A DNA stretch of 58,013 nucleotides. Origin: Planctomycetota bacterium (GTDB taxonomy: Bacteria > Planctomycetota > UBA1135 > GCA-002686595). Positions within the stretch are counted from its first letter, which is position 1. Each line of letters opens with the position of its first letter. Under the pieces are notes generated by a model. That model saw only the letters and a program-made list of their open reading frames with translations, made no database searches and had not been told where the DNA came from. Where the stretch lies: the NCBI GenBank assembly GCA_028823345.1, contig JAPKBR010000022.1, positions 1 through 58,013 of the forward strand, given 5' to 3'. Shown here piece after piece: positions 1-7,714 of this stretch. The position numbers were made by a program, and so were the translations under genes.

Positions 1-2
1 CT

Positions 3-272
3 CGCCGCCGGCCGGAACGTGACGATGGACCGCGGGAACGGAAGCCCCGTCGCGAACAGCGCGACTCTGAGGCGCCCCGTCGCGAGAAGCGCGAAAGGAA
101 ACCCCGTGAACAAGCCTCCTCCAGCTCGAGAGCTGCCGATGATGCACCCCGTGCTAAACGCGAGGACAGCCCCCGGGGTAAGTCCGGAGGCGAAGGCACT
201 AAGTCCCGTGACGCGAAACGCGACAACCCGAAGCAAGAGTCCAATGGCTCCGGTTTCGGAGCAGGTCTTTGA
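3..272 (+). CDS. C-terminal tail of an unidentified basic protein (partial; possibly an RNA-binding protein)
   Basis: Only the last 89 codons are present; the reading frame is open from the left edge to TGA at 270-272 and contains no ATG, so the start lies outside the window. The translation is almost wholly Arg, Lys, Glu, Asp, Ser and Pro, with recurring ERKPR/REKR-like blocks, and ends in GFGAGL. Such disordered basic tails are typical of DEAD-box RNA helicases and of some pseudouridine synthases; no catalytic domain is visible, so the identity is a guess. The stop overlaps the TTG start of the ferredoxin gene by one or two bases, suggesting cotranscription with the ferredoxin and ispH genes. 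Confidence 0.55.
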   Translation, partial: RRRPERDDGPRERKPRREQRDSEAPRREKRERKPREQASSSSRAADDAPRAKREDSPRGKSGGEGTKSRDAKRDNPKQESNGSGFGAGL

Positions 273-691
273 AAAGTACCCCCATGGTTAACCCCAGCGA
301 TCGCGACGAACAGACGGCCCTTCCCCTCAAGCCGTACACGCTGACCTTTCTACCCCAAGATGTCACGATTGAGGTCGACCCCTCTGTCCTGCCCTTCGGC
401 GATCACGGTCAGCCCGGTTCGATTCTCGACATCGCCATGGGGAATGACATTGATATCGAACACGCCTGCGGCGGTGTGACGGCCTGTTCAACCTGCCACA
501 TATTCATGCGCGAGGGCGCAGACTCCTGCGCAGAGGCGAGTGAACTGGAAGAGGACATGCTCGATCAGGCCCCGGGCCTCGAATTGTGCTCACGTCTCGC
601 CTGCCAAGCGATTCCCGACGGAACCACTTCTGTTGTGGTGGAAATCCCCGGCTGGAATCGCAACTTTGCCCGCGAGGCGCCGCACTCATGA
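269..691 (+). CDS. fdx: ISC-type [2Fe-2S] ferredoxin
   Basis: Small electron carrier of 140 residues. The cluster ligands fit the adrenodoxin/ISC ferredoxin pattern exactly: Cys67-x5-Cys73-x2-Cys76-x35-Cys112, the last in SRLACQA, followed by the typical VVVEIP ending. Members serve iron-sulfur cluster assembly or donate electrons to particular enzymes. I prefer the TTG at 269 because a GGAG lies about 7 bases upstream (258-261); an ATG at 284 (residue 6) has no clear Shine-Dalgarno sequence. The stop TGA overlaps the ATG of ispH (ATGA at 688-691). IspH needs a reduced ferredoxin or flavodoxin, so this protein may be its partner; that is inference. The chain is longer than E. coli Fdx (111 residues) because of an N-terminal extension of about 20 residues. 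Confidence 0.9.
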   Translation: MKSTPMVNPSDRDEQTALPLKPYTLTFLPQDVTIEVDPSVLPFGDHGQPGSILDIAMGNDIDIEHACGGVTACSTCHIFMREGADSCAEASELEEDMLDQAPGLELCSRLACQAIPDGTTSVVVEIPGWNRNFAREAPHS

Positions 692-1617
692 AGGCACGGC
701 TGGCAAACCCGCGCGGATTCTGCGCGGGCGTGGACCGCGCCATTGAAATCGTCGAACGCGCTCTTGAGCGTTACGGTGCCCCGGTCTTCGTGCTGCATGA
801 GATCGTGCACAACAAACACGTGCTAGAAGATCTGCGCGAACGCGGAACGATCTTCGTCAAGGACCTGGACGAAGTCCCCAGTGGCGCGGTCACTATTTTC
901 AGCGCCCATGGGGTCTCCGACAAGGTGGTCGCAGCTGGCAAAGCGCGTGGCCTGCGGATCATCGATGCTACCTGCCCCCTGGTAACCAAGGTCCACACCC
1001 AGGCCCAGAGCTATGCGGCCGACGAGCGCGAGGTGATCTTGATCGGGCACGAGGGCCATCCTGAAGTGGAAGGCACCCAGGGGCGCATCCCCGGCACCGT
1101 TCATGTGCTCTCCACCCCCCAAGAGGTAGCCACCCTCCAGGTCCAAAACCCCGAACGCTTGGCCTATGTAACTCAGACCACCCTCTCGGTGGATGACACC
1201 CGAGAAGTGATCGCTGCCTTGATAGCCAAGTACCCGCTGATCAAGGGGCCCGACGTCAAGGACATCTGCTACGCAACGCAGAATCGCCAAGACGCGGTCA
1301 AGCAGCTGGTGGGCCAAGTCGACATGCTGCTGGTGGTGGGTTCGGCGAACTCATCCAACTCCAATCGCCTGCGTGAGTTAGGCGAACGCAGCGGCGTGCT
1401 GTCGGTCCTTGTGGACCACCCCGACCAACTACGGGAACAGTGGTTTGAAAACTGCGAGAACATCGGCGTGACCGCAGGCGCGTCTGCACCAAAGGCCCTG
1501 GTGGACCTTGTGCTGGCGAGACTGGCCGAGCTGGGCGTGGACGACTTGATCGAGCTCGACGGAGAAACCGAAGAGGTCGTCTTTCAGATGCCCCCAGAGC
1601 TGCTGCCGGAAGATTGA
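688..1617 (+). CDS. ispH: 4-hydroxy-3-methylbut-2-enyl diphosphate reductase
   Basis: Last enzyme of the non-mevalonate isoprenoid pathway: it reduces HMBPP to IPP and DMAPP with an oxygen-sensitive iron-sulfur cluster in the cytosol. The 309 residues match the usual family length. The three cluster cysteines are visible as Cys12 (RGFCAGVDRA), Cys96 (DATCPLVTKVH) and Cys194 (ICYATQNRQ). The substrate-binding stretches TQTTLSVDDT and SANSSNSNRL are also present. The ATG at 688 overlaps the ferredoxin stop and gives the canonical N-terminus MKARLANPRGFCAGV; in-frame codons upstream back to 586 belong to the ferredoxin region in another frame. The gene ends just before a shared hairpin terminator. 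Confidence 0.97.
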   Translation: MKARLANPRGFCAGVDRAIEIVERALERYGAPVFVLHEIVHNKHVLEDLRERGTIFVKDLDEVPSGAVTIFSAHGVSDKVVAAGKARGLRIIDATCPLVTKVHTQAQSYAADEREVILIGHEGHPEVEGTQGRIPGTVHVLSTPQEVATLQVQNPERLAYVTQTTLSVDDTREVIAALIAKYPLIKGPDVKDICYATQNRQDAVKQLVGQVDMLLVVGSANSSNSNRLRELGERSGVLSVLVDHPDQLREQWFENCENIGVTAGASAPKALVDLVLARLAELGVDDLIELDGETEEVVFQMPPELLPED

Positions 1618-1624
1618 AACAAAA

Positions 1625-1652
1625 GAGCCCGCCCCTTGTTGGGGGCAGGCTC
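1625..1652 (-). terminator. Convergent hairpin terminator between ispH and the mutase operon
   Basis: An 11-base-pair stem (1625-1635 with 1642-1652) closes a short loop. On the minus strand it is followed by TTTTGTTT, and the single mismatch becomes a U-G pair, so it is best as an intrinsic terminator for the minus-strand operon. On the plus strand it has a C-A mismatch and no T run, but it may still act behind ispH, whose stop is 8 bases away. Confidence 0.8.
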
Positions 1653-1677
1653 TCGAAGTCTTGCAATCGGCAGGAGC

Positions 1678-2454
1678 CTAGAAGCTCCAGCCCAGAGTCA
1701 CCAGCAATAGGTGATCGTTCTTGTCCTTGCCAGCGGCGGGATTCGCCGTGTGGTCATAAACCCACTGCAGCTTGGTGAACATGCTGTCCGAGAGGTTCAT
1801 CTTGAGGCTCGAATCCAAGCGGTAGTAACCGTCGCCGCCACCATCGAGGCTGGGGTTGAGGCTGCCGGTTTGTGCAAACTTCTTATCCTCGTTTTCCGAT
1901 TGCCACTTCAAGCCGTAGCCCCCACGAAGGGCTATGTACTCGTTCTGCTGGCCAGAACCAAAGTCTTCGCTGAGGTGCGCCAAGCCGACTTCCGTATCCA
2001 AGGTCCAGGGCCCTTCGGTCCAAACCTTGTAACCGCCACCAGCACTGATATCCGTACGTAAATCAAGGTCCGCTTGCCCGTCGCTCATGGCGCCTATGGA
2101 ACCGTAAACATAAGTGGACTCGTTCAGATTATGGTCATACTTGGCAGCGCCTTCGTTGCGCCGCTGGGTAACCTCATCTGCGTCTTTGGCGTAGACCGAG
2201 GTCAAGCCAAAGGTCCACTTACCCGCTTCACCCGTGCGCGTGGCTTCGGCGCCGCCGGTAACAGTGGTTACCTCGGTGTTGCCAGCGCTCATGCTCGAGC
2301 CCAGGGTCACGGAGCCTTCCCACTTCGGGCCGTCCGCATCTTCAAATGCGGCAAGCTCAAGCAGGGGGAGAGCCGGGCCGAGAACCAGAGGCTTGGAGGT
2401 GCCGGCCGATGCTGCAATCAGGAGTACGGACGATAAAAGAGGTGTCAAAATCAT
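1678..2454 (-). CDS. DUF481 family outer-membrane beta-barrel protein
   Basis: A 258-residue protein with an N-terminal hydrophobic signal segment (MILTPLLSSVLLIAASAG) followed by alternating amphipathic strands rich in Gly, Tyr, Trp and Asp. It ends in TLGWSF; a terminal Phe is typical of proteins inserted by the BAM machinery. The body resembles DUF481 (YdiY-like) barrels, including the opening WEGSVTLGSSMSAGNTE. Function is unknown; the family is often called salt-stress-induced. I use the ATG at 2454; in-frame codons upstream overlap the BtuF-like gene and would bury the signal peptide. It is the last gene of the long minus-strand operon, 34 bases after its neighbour and just before the terminator. 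Confidence 0.8.
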   Translation of the reverse strand: MILTPLLSSVLLIAASAGTSKPLVLGPALPLLELAAFEDADGPKWEGSVTLGSSMSAGNTEVTTVTGGAEATRTGEAGKWTFGLTSVYAKDADEVTQRRNEGAAKYDHNLNESTYVYGSIGAMSDGQADLDLRTDISAGGGYKVWTEGPWTLDTEVGLAHLSEDFGSGQQNEYIALRGGYGLKWQSENEDKKFAQTGSLNPSLDGGGDGYYRLDSSLKMNLSDSMFTKLQWVYDHTANPAAGKDKNDHLLLVTLGWSF

Positions 2455-2488
2455 GGTCAATCGAAAGGTTGTTAGGGAAAGAAGAAAC

Positions 2489-3253
2489 TCAGACTGATCG
2501 AGCTTGAGCCGTGCGCAGTAGATCAGCGGCGTGCTCGATCCCATCTGGGGTTCGTGAGCCGTGCCAGGAAAGATACTCGCCGTCGGCCAAGACGATGCGA
2601 TTCCGGGGAATGCCGCTGGCATGGGCTAGCTCGTCCCCGTCCTCGGGCCCGAAAGAATAGGGCTCGCTACAAAGAAGCACAAGCTCGACCCCGGATTCCA
2701 TCAAGTCAGAAACCTGCACTATGGGGTAACGGTTTTCAGATGGTGGGCAAAAGTTCTCCCCTCCGGCCTGGGTCAAAAGGGCGCTAGCAAACGTATCCGG
2801 TCCGGCCACCATCCAAGGGTTCTTCCAGATCAAGTATGCAAACTTGATCGGAGTGCGGCCTTCCGCCTGGGCCGTCACTTCCAGGGTGCGCTGCTCGATG
2901 TCCCTGGCGATGCGCTCACCTTCGTCCCTACAACCCAAAGCCCGCGCAATGTCGCGCACCATTGTGGCGGTCTCGGCTGCGGTACGGGGCATGGATGAGA
3001 GAACCCGAAGGCCGGCCGCGGTGATGTCCTCCGCGTCCTCAATGCGGTTTTCCTCATCATTCATCAAGACCAAGTCTGGGGATAACTCGATGATCCTGGC
3101 AACATCCGGGTCCTTGGTCCCTCCCACCACCTCAACCTTGCAAACCTTGTCGGCGGGATAGATGCAGTAACGGGTCAGTCCCACCAGGTCGCAGTCCGAT
3201 CCTAGATCGAAGACCAATTCCGTCAGGCTGGGACAAAGCGAGACGATGCGCAC
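2489..3253 (-). CDS. BtuF-like helical-backbone metal receptor (cobalamin-binding family), no signal peptide
   Basis: A 254-residue protein of the periplasmic-binding-protein class III family (BtuF/FhuD-like). It starts directly with MRIVSLCPSLTELVFDLG, the first strand and helix of the fold, and continues with DLVGLTRYCIYP, the linker helix and a C-terminal lobe containing SDLMESGVELVLL. Related short proteins are annotated as cobalamin-binding. No signal peptide or lipobox precedes the domain, so a periplasmic site is not supported. No BtuC or BtuD gene is near. It lies 3 bases after the MBL gene in an operon with a B12-dependent mutase, suggesting a role in cobalamin handling; that is inference. 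Confidence 0.75.
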   Translation of the reverse strand: MRIVSLCPSLTELVFDLGSDCDLVGLTRYCIYPADKVCKVEVVGGTKDPDVARIIELSPDLVLMNDEENRIEDAEDITAAGLRVLSSMPRTAAETATMVRDIARALGCRDEGERIARDIEQRTLEVTAQAEGRTPIKFAYLIWKNPWMVAGPDTFASALLTQAGGENFCPPSENRYPIVQVSDLMESGVELVLLCSEPYSFGPEDGDELAHASGIPRNRIVLADGEYLSWHGSRTPDGIEHAADLLRTAQARSV

Positions 3254-3256
3254 GGT

Positions 3257-4132
3257 CTATGAACCCGCCGTAGCAATCGAAAACCGTTTCCCTTCTCTCT
3301 CGATGCGAGCCATGGAAACCAGGGGATCGTGATAGAAAAGGCCGAGCCAACCCTCGTCCGCAGAACGCTCGATCCACTCCTTGCGAACTTCGTAGGAACG
3401 AGCCACATCAAGGTCATAGGCCATGATGTAAGGGGGCTGAATGTGATGGGTGGTGGGTACCACGTCGGCCCAAAAGATCGCGCGGTCCTTGCCCTCGCCG
3501 ATCAAGATAACGCTGACCCCGTCGGAGTGGCCCCCCAGCACATGGGCCTCAATCCCGGGCAGAATTTCCTTCGTCTCCGTGTAGCCATGGAGCAATCCCG
3601 CCTCATCCAAAGCTCCTAAATCGTCCGCTCGATAGGATGCCGCGCGCACGGGATCAGGGTCCTGACAGCAAGCAATCTCGATTGAAGGAGCATGCACACT
3701 GGCGTTGGGGAAGCGCGGAACAAGTTTCCCATCACGCTCGATCACCAGGGCGCCGCAGTGATCCCAATGACAATGGGAAAGGACGACCTCGGTGATCTCT
3801 TCGGGCGCGACCCCCACGGACGCGAGGCTCTGACCAATGGTCGGATTGCCTTGAATGTGGTAGATGCCGCGTAGCTTTTCGTTCCAGCGATCGCCCACAC
3901 CGCCTTCAATCAAGACCTTGTGCGCGCCCTTTTCCGCAAGGAAACAGTTTAGGGCCAGCAGGATCGTGTTGTCCTCTGCAGGCGGAGTCATGGACCGCCA
4001 AAAAGCCGCGGGCACGACACCCCACATGGCGCCACCATCGAGACGCAGAAATCCGTCACTGAGGGCAGTGATCTTCCAACCGCCCACCTCGGCTATGCGC
4101 TTCTGCCAAGTCCCTGTTAGTTCCGTATCCAT
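3257..4132 (-). CDS. MBL-fold metallohydrolase
   Basis: A 291-residue metallo-beta-lactamase-fold hydrolase. The metal motif HxHxDH is present as SHCHWDHCGAL; further metal-binding candidates are the His in HVLGGHSDG and the Asp in IFWADVVPT. The overall pattern resembles the AttM/lactonase-like and related MBL hydrolases, but the substrate cannot be named. The ATG at 4132 starts one base after the stop of the acyl-CoA dehydrogenase gene, so translation is probably coupled. In-frame codons upstream of 4132 lie inside the dehydrogenase gene and were rejected. In this context an acyl-CoA or acyl-ester hydrolase role is possible but unproven. Confidence 0.8.
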   Translation of the reverse strand: MDTELTGTWQKRIAEVGGWKITALSDGFLRLDGGAMWGVVPAAFWRSMTPPAEDNTILLALNCFLAEKGAHKVLIEGGVGDRWNEKLRGIYHIQGNPTIGQSLASVGVAPEEITEVVLSHCHWDHCGALVIERDGKLVPRFPNASVHAPSIEIACCQDPDPVRAASYRADDLGALDEAGLLHGYTETKEILPGIEAHVLGGHSDGVSVILIGEGKDRAIFWADVVPTTHHIQPPYIMAYDLDVARSYEVRKEWIERSADEGWLGLFYHDPLVSMARIEREGKRFSIATAGS

Positions 4133-4133
4133 A

Positions 4134-5306
4134 TTAGCTAGGTAAGTTGCGCAGTACACTGCGGCCGATGATGATCCGTTGCACCTCGCTGGTGCCTTCG
4201 CCGATGGTGCACAGCTTGGCATCGCGCCACATGCGCTCAACCGGGTACTCACGGGAGTAACCAAAGCCGCCCAATATCTGGATCGCATCGTAGGTCACCG
4301 ACATGGCGGTTTCCGACGCGTGCAACTTGGCCATGGAGGCTTCGGTGCCATAGGCCTCGCCCGCATCCTTGAGACGGGCGGCGTCATAGACCAAGTGCCT
4401 GGAACACTGAATTTGAGTCGCCATGTCCGCCAGCTTGAACTGCACGGCCTGCTGATCAGAGAGCACTCCGCCAAAGGCCTCGCGCTCGGTGGCATATCGA
4501 GCGCACTCCGCATAGGCACCCTCGGCAATTCCGAGGGACAGGGCGGCGATGGAAATGCGGCCCCCTTCGAGGGTCTGCATGAAGGTCTTGAAGCCTTCAC
4601 CCTTAGGGCCAAGCAAGTGGTCTTTGGGAATACGCGCATCCTCAAACACCAAGCTGGCCCAATCAGAACCACGCATGCCCAGCTTGCGCTCGCCCTTTTC
4701 CAAGGAAAAGCCGGGGATGTCACGGGGTACAACGAACGCGCTGATGCCCTTGGCGCCGATGGTCTTGTCGGTGACCGCGGTGCAGATGAAGACGCCCGAG
4801 TGATTGGCGTTGGTGATGAAGCACTTGCGGCCATTCAGAATGTACTCGTCCCCATCAAGAACGGCAGTGGTCAAAGTGCTTCCCGAGTCCGACCCGGCAC
4901 CAGGCTCCGTCAACCCGTAGGCACCCATGTACTCGCCAGCGATCAGCCGGGGCACATACTCGTTGCAGAGTTTATCTCCGCCCCAACGATAGATTGGATA
5001 GGTACCGAGGCTCACGTGGGCGGCCAGGGTCAAACCGGTAGAACCACAAACCTTGGAGAGTTCTTCCACAGCCAAGATGTAGGACAAGGTGTCACCACCT
5101 GCGCCGCCGAGTTCCTCGGGAAAGCAAATACCTGTCAGGCCCAACTCAACGATCTTGTCCCAGGTCTCTTTCGGGAAGCGGTGCTCCTCGTCGATTTCAT
5201 GGGCAATAGGGGCCACTTCCCCGATGGCAAATTCGCGCACCATGTCGCGGATCATGGTTTGATCTTCCGTCAGCTCTAGGCCGCGGGTGATAGCAGGTAG
5301 GGTCAT
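4134..5306 (-). CDS. Acyl-CoA dehydrogenase (isovaleryl/short-branched-chain type)
   Basis: A 390-residue FAD enzyme that introduces the 2,3-double bond into an acyl-CoA and passes electrons to ETF. The three acyl-CoA dehydrogenase domains are present: helical N-domain, beta middle domain (YGLTEPGAGSDSGS, the FAD/substrate signature) and helical C-domain with GGFGYSREYPVERMWRDAK. Glu370 in IGEGTSEVQR is at the catalytic-base position of the short-chain acyl-CoA dehydrogenases. Substrate choice cannot be read safely; its place behind a B12 mutase suggests a branched- or short-chain CoA ester. The gene follows the small HTH gene after 57 bases and is coupled to the MBL gene. Confidence 0.92.
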   Translation of the reverse strand: MTLPAITRGLELTEDQTMIRDMVREFAIGEVAPIAHEIDEEHRFPKETWDKIVELGLTGICFPEELGGAGGDTLSYILAVEELSKVCGSTGLTLAAHVSLGTYPIYRWGGDKLCNEYVPRLIAGEYMGAYGLTEPGAGSDSGSTLTTAVLDGDEYILNGRKCFITNANHSGVFICTAVTDKTIGAKGISAFVVPRDIPGFSLEKGERKLGMRGSDWASLVFEDARIPKDHLLGPKGEGFKTFMQTLEGGRISIAALSLGIAEGAYAECARYATEREAFGGVLSDQQAVQFKLADMATQIQCSRHLVYDAARLKDAGEAYGTEASMAKLHASETAMSVTYDAIQILGGFGYSREYPVERMWRDAKLCTIGEGTSEVQRIIIGRSVLRNLPS

Positions 5307-5363
5307 GGGTCTCTTTTCTCGTGTTCGGTGCAGGTGTCTAGATGGTCGGGATCTTCGGTGGGG

Positions 5364-5624
5364 CTAGTCCATCTTCATGCGCCATCCAGCCGTGCGACGC
5401 TCTTCGGGGGTGCCACCTTCAGCGGTCTCCCGGTAAAAGTCGGTGGAACGTCCAGCGCCAACCCACTCGATTAGATGCTGGCGCGAAAACTTCCACTCAC
5501 GCCCAATCTTGCGCGCGGGTAGATCCTCGGAGTGCAGCACCTTGTTAAAGGTTTTGACGCTGACACCCAAGAGGGCCGCGGCTTCATCCACATTCAAAAT
5601 ATCTCTATCAGGACTTGTACTCAT
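5364..5624 (-). CDS. Small excisionase/MerR-like helix-turn-helix DNA-binding protein
   Basis: An 86-residue protein whose first 55 residues form a winged-helix domain of the excisionase (Xis/BldC/MerR-like) type: [20 protein letters not shown], then a wing ending in [14 protein letters not shown]. The C-terminal 30 residues are charged and unrecognised. Such domains bind DNA without a sensor domain. Its ATG overlaps the stop of the B12-binding subunit gene (ATGA, 5621-5624), so it is translated with the mutase. This placement suggests an operon regulator or a mutase-linked factor rather than a phage excisionase; no integrase or att site is near. Confidence 0.8.
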   Translation of the reverse strand: MSTSPDRDILNVDEAAALLGVSVKTFNKVLHSEDLPARKIGREWKFSRQHLIEWVGAGRSTDFYRETAEGGTPEERRTAGWRMKMD

Positions 5625-6046
5625 GCTTTTGCCTCACTGGCAGCCCAACGTTTGGTGACTTCGGTTTGGATGTATTCGGCAATGACCCCGGTGTTGGTCC
5701 CAGGACCAAACAACTTGGCAAAGCCATCGCTCTCAAGTGTCTGCATGTCGTCCTGCGGGATAATTCCCCCACCGATCATCAACACTTGATCCATCCCACG
5801 CTCGACAAGCTCTTTGCGCACACGGGGGAACAATTCCATGTGTGCACCGGAGAGAATCGATAGCCCAACTACGTCCACATCTTCCTGGAGCGCAATCTCG
5901 GCAATCATGGCGGGGGTCTTGTGCAGACCGGTGTAGACCACTTCCATGCCATGATCCCGGAGGACACTGGCGACGGTTTTGGCACCTCGGTCATGGCCAT
6001 CAAGGCCGGGTTTGGCGACTAGTACGCGGATACGACGTTCACTCAT
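5621..6046 (-). CDS. icmB: B12-binding small subunit of acyl-CoA mutase (IcmB-like)
   Basis: A 141-residue stand-alone cobalamin-binding domain of the methylmalonyl-CoA mutase family. The base-off/His-on signature DxHxxG is present as Asp16-Gly-His18-Asp-Arg-Gly21, where His18 is the lower cobalt ligand; downstream [12 protein letters not shown] and [10 protein letters not shown] contact the nucleotide tail. It pairs with the large subunit encoded 6 bases upstream. Separate large and small subunits occur in isobutyryl-CoA mutase (IcmA/IcmB, small subunit about 136 residues) and in some archaeal-type methylmalonyl-CoA mutases. I favour the former because of the large-subunit residues. Confidence 0.88.
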   Translation of the reverse strand: MSERRIRVLVAKPGLDGHDRGAKTVASVLRDHGMEVVYTGLHKTPAMIAEIALQEDVDVVGLSILSGAHMELFPRVRKELVERGMDQVLMIGGGIIPQDDMQTLESDGFAKLFGPGTNTGVIAEYIQTEVTKRWAASEAKA

Positions 6047-6052
6047 AGCAGG

Positions 6053-7714
6053 TCACAGAATTTTGGGTTCAATGTAGTCGCCGAACTCCTCGCGCAAGAT
6101 CTGTGAGATCTCGCCGAGGGTGCAATCGGCGTGGGCGGCAGTGATAAAAGCCTTCAGCAGGTTCGCATCACTATGACAGGCGGCTCTAATTCCATCGAGG
6201 GCTGCGCTGGCGTTGGTGGCATCGCGATTCGAGCGCAGGCCGGCCAATCCCTTGAGGGCTTCGACTTCCACCTCGGGTCGGATGCGGTGCAGTTCGATTT
6301 CGAGGGACTCTTCCCCCTCGGTGTAGCAATTGACACCCACGACTTTCTTGCGTCCGCTTTCCACGGCGCGCTGATAGCTAAGAGCGGACTCGTGGATTTC
6401 CTTCTGGAAGTACCCACTGTCGATACAAGGCACCACACCCCCCCGCTTTTCGATTTCATCGAAGTATGCTTGGGCCTCGCGCTCCATCTTGTCGGTCATA
6501 GCCTCCACGAAGTAGGAGCCCCCAAGGGGGTCTGCCACATGGGCCACTTCGGTTTCCTCGGCGATGATCTGCTGGGTCCGAAGGGCGATCTTGACCGCTT
6601 TCTCCGTGGGCAAGGAGAGGGTTTCGTCCATGGAGTTGGTGTGCAGGGACTGGGTCCCACCGAGCACCGCAGCAAGGGCCTCGTAGGCCGTGCGTACAAT
6701 GTTGTTCTCCGGCTGCTGAGCCGTGAGGGACACACCTGCAGTCTGGGTATGGAATCGCAGCATCCAGGAGCGCGGGTCCTTTGCGCCGAATTCCTCTCGC
6801 ATTTTTCGCGCCCAAATACGGCGAGCGGCCCGGAACTTGGCGATCTCCTCAAAGAAGTCCAAGTGGCTGTCAAAGAAGAAGGACAAGCGCGGCGCAAAGG
6901 AATCCACGTCCATGCCTCGCTCGATTCCCCGCCGCACATATTCCAGACCATTGGCCAGGGTGAAGGCTAGCTCTTGGGCAGCGGAGGAACCCGCCTCGCG
7001 AATGTGATAGCCGGAAATCGAAATCGTGTTCCACTTGGGCACGTGCTCGGAGCAGTACTCCATCACGTCAATGATCATGCGCAGGGCCGGCTCGGGCGGA
7101 ACGAGCCATGCATGCTGGGCCTGATACTCCTTCAGGATATCGTTCTGGACAGTGCCGCGCAGGACCGCGGGGTCAAGGCCCCGGCGCTCGGCGCAAGCGA
7201 TGTAAAAGGCGAGCAGAATCGGCGCGGGCCCGTTGATGGTCATGGAGGTCGAAACCTCATCCATGGGAATGCCGTCGAACAGTGCTTCCATGTCAGCAAT
7301 GGAGGAAATCGCCACACCCACTTGGCCGACCTCTCCGATGCACATGTCGTCATCCCCATCGCGGCCCATCAGGGTCGGGAAATCAAATGCCACGGACAAG
7401 CCAGTCTGCCCATGGTCGAGCAAAAACTTGAACCGCGCGTTAGTTTCACGAGCCGTACCAAAACCAGCAAACTGGCGCATGGTCCAAAGGCGACCGCGGT
7501 ACATGGAAGGATGCACACCGCGCGTGAAGGGATATTGCCCGGGCCAACCCAAGTCACTTGCCGGATCACCGGGAGCATCCTCGGGCCCATAGGCGGCTTC
7601 AAGGGACTCACCCGAGACGGTGGTGAACTCGCTGTCACGATACTTGCTGCCCTCAAGCGCAGCCTCCCACGCGTCACGTCCCTCGGGAATAGAGATCTGT
7701 TTGGTTTCGTTCAT
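6053..7714 (-). CDS. icmA: Acyl-CoA mutase large subunit, isobutyryl-CoA mutase-like (methylmalonyl-CoA mutase family)
   Basis: A 553-residue TIM-barrel subunit of a B12-dependent carbon-skeleton mutase, carrying [12 protein letters not shown] near residue 64, [23 protein letters not shown] and [13 protein letters not shown]. In methylmalonyl-CoA mutase of Propionibacterium, Tyr89 (in RQY) and Arg207 (in the MVR/VARG segment after NDILKE) bind the substrate carboxylate. Here the aligned residues are Phe82 (WTMRQFAGF) and Gln199 (EYQAQ), as in isobutyryl-CoA mutase (Phe80/Gln198). So the likely reaction is isobutyryl-CoA to n-butyryl-CoA. The alignment was made by eye from remembered sequences. 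The ATG at 7714 overlaps the stop of the MeaB-like gene. Automatic annotation would probably say methylmalonyl-CoA mutase. Confidence 0.85.
   Translation of the reverse strand: MNETKQISIPEGRDAWEAALEGSKYRDSEFTTVSGESLEAAYGPEDAPGDPASDLGWPGQYPFTRGVHPSMYRGRLWTMRQFAGFGTARETNARFKFLLDHGQTGLSVAFDFPTLMGRDGDDDMCIGEVGQVGVAISSIADMEALFDGIPMDEVSTSMTINGPAPILLAFYIACAERRGLDPAVLRGTVQNDILKEYQAQHAWLVPPEPALRMIIDVMEYCSEHVPKWNTISISGYHIREAGSSAAQELAFTLANGLEYVRRGIERGMDVDSFAPRLSFFFDSHLDFFEEIAKFRAARRIWARKMREEFGAKDPRSWMLRFHTQTAGVSLTAQQPENNIVRTAYEALAAVLGGTQSLHTNSMDETLSLPTEKAVKIALRTQQIIAEETEVAHVADPLGGSYFVEAMTDKMEREAQAYFDEIEKRGGVVPCIDSGYFQKEIHESALSYQRAVESGRKKVVGVNCYTEGEESLEIELHRIRPEVEVEALKGLAGLRSNRDATNASAALDGIRAACHSDANLLKAFITAAHADCTLGEISQILREEFGDYIEPKIL

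Noticed and set aside
4179-5279. 366-codon open frame on the plus strand opposite the acyl-CoA dehydrogenase gene
   Set aside because: It is a shadow frame from high third-position GC; the translation has no family features, while the minus-strand gene is a clear enzyme.
5364-5624. Phage excisionase
   Set aside because: The domain is excisionase-like, but the gene is embedded in a metabolic operon with overlaps and no integrase or att site is near.
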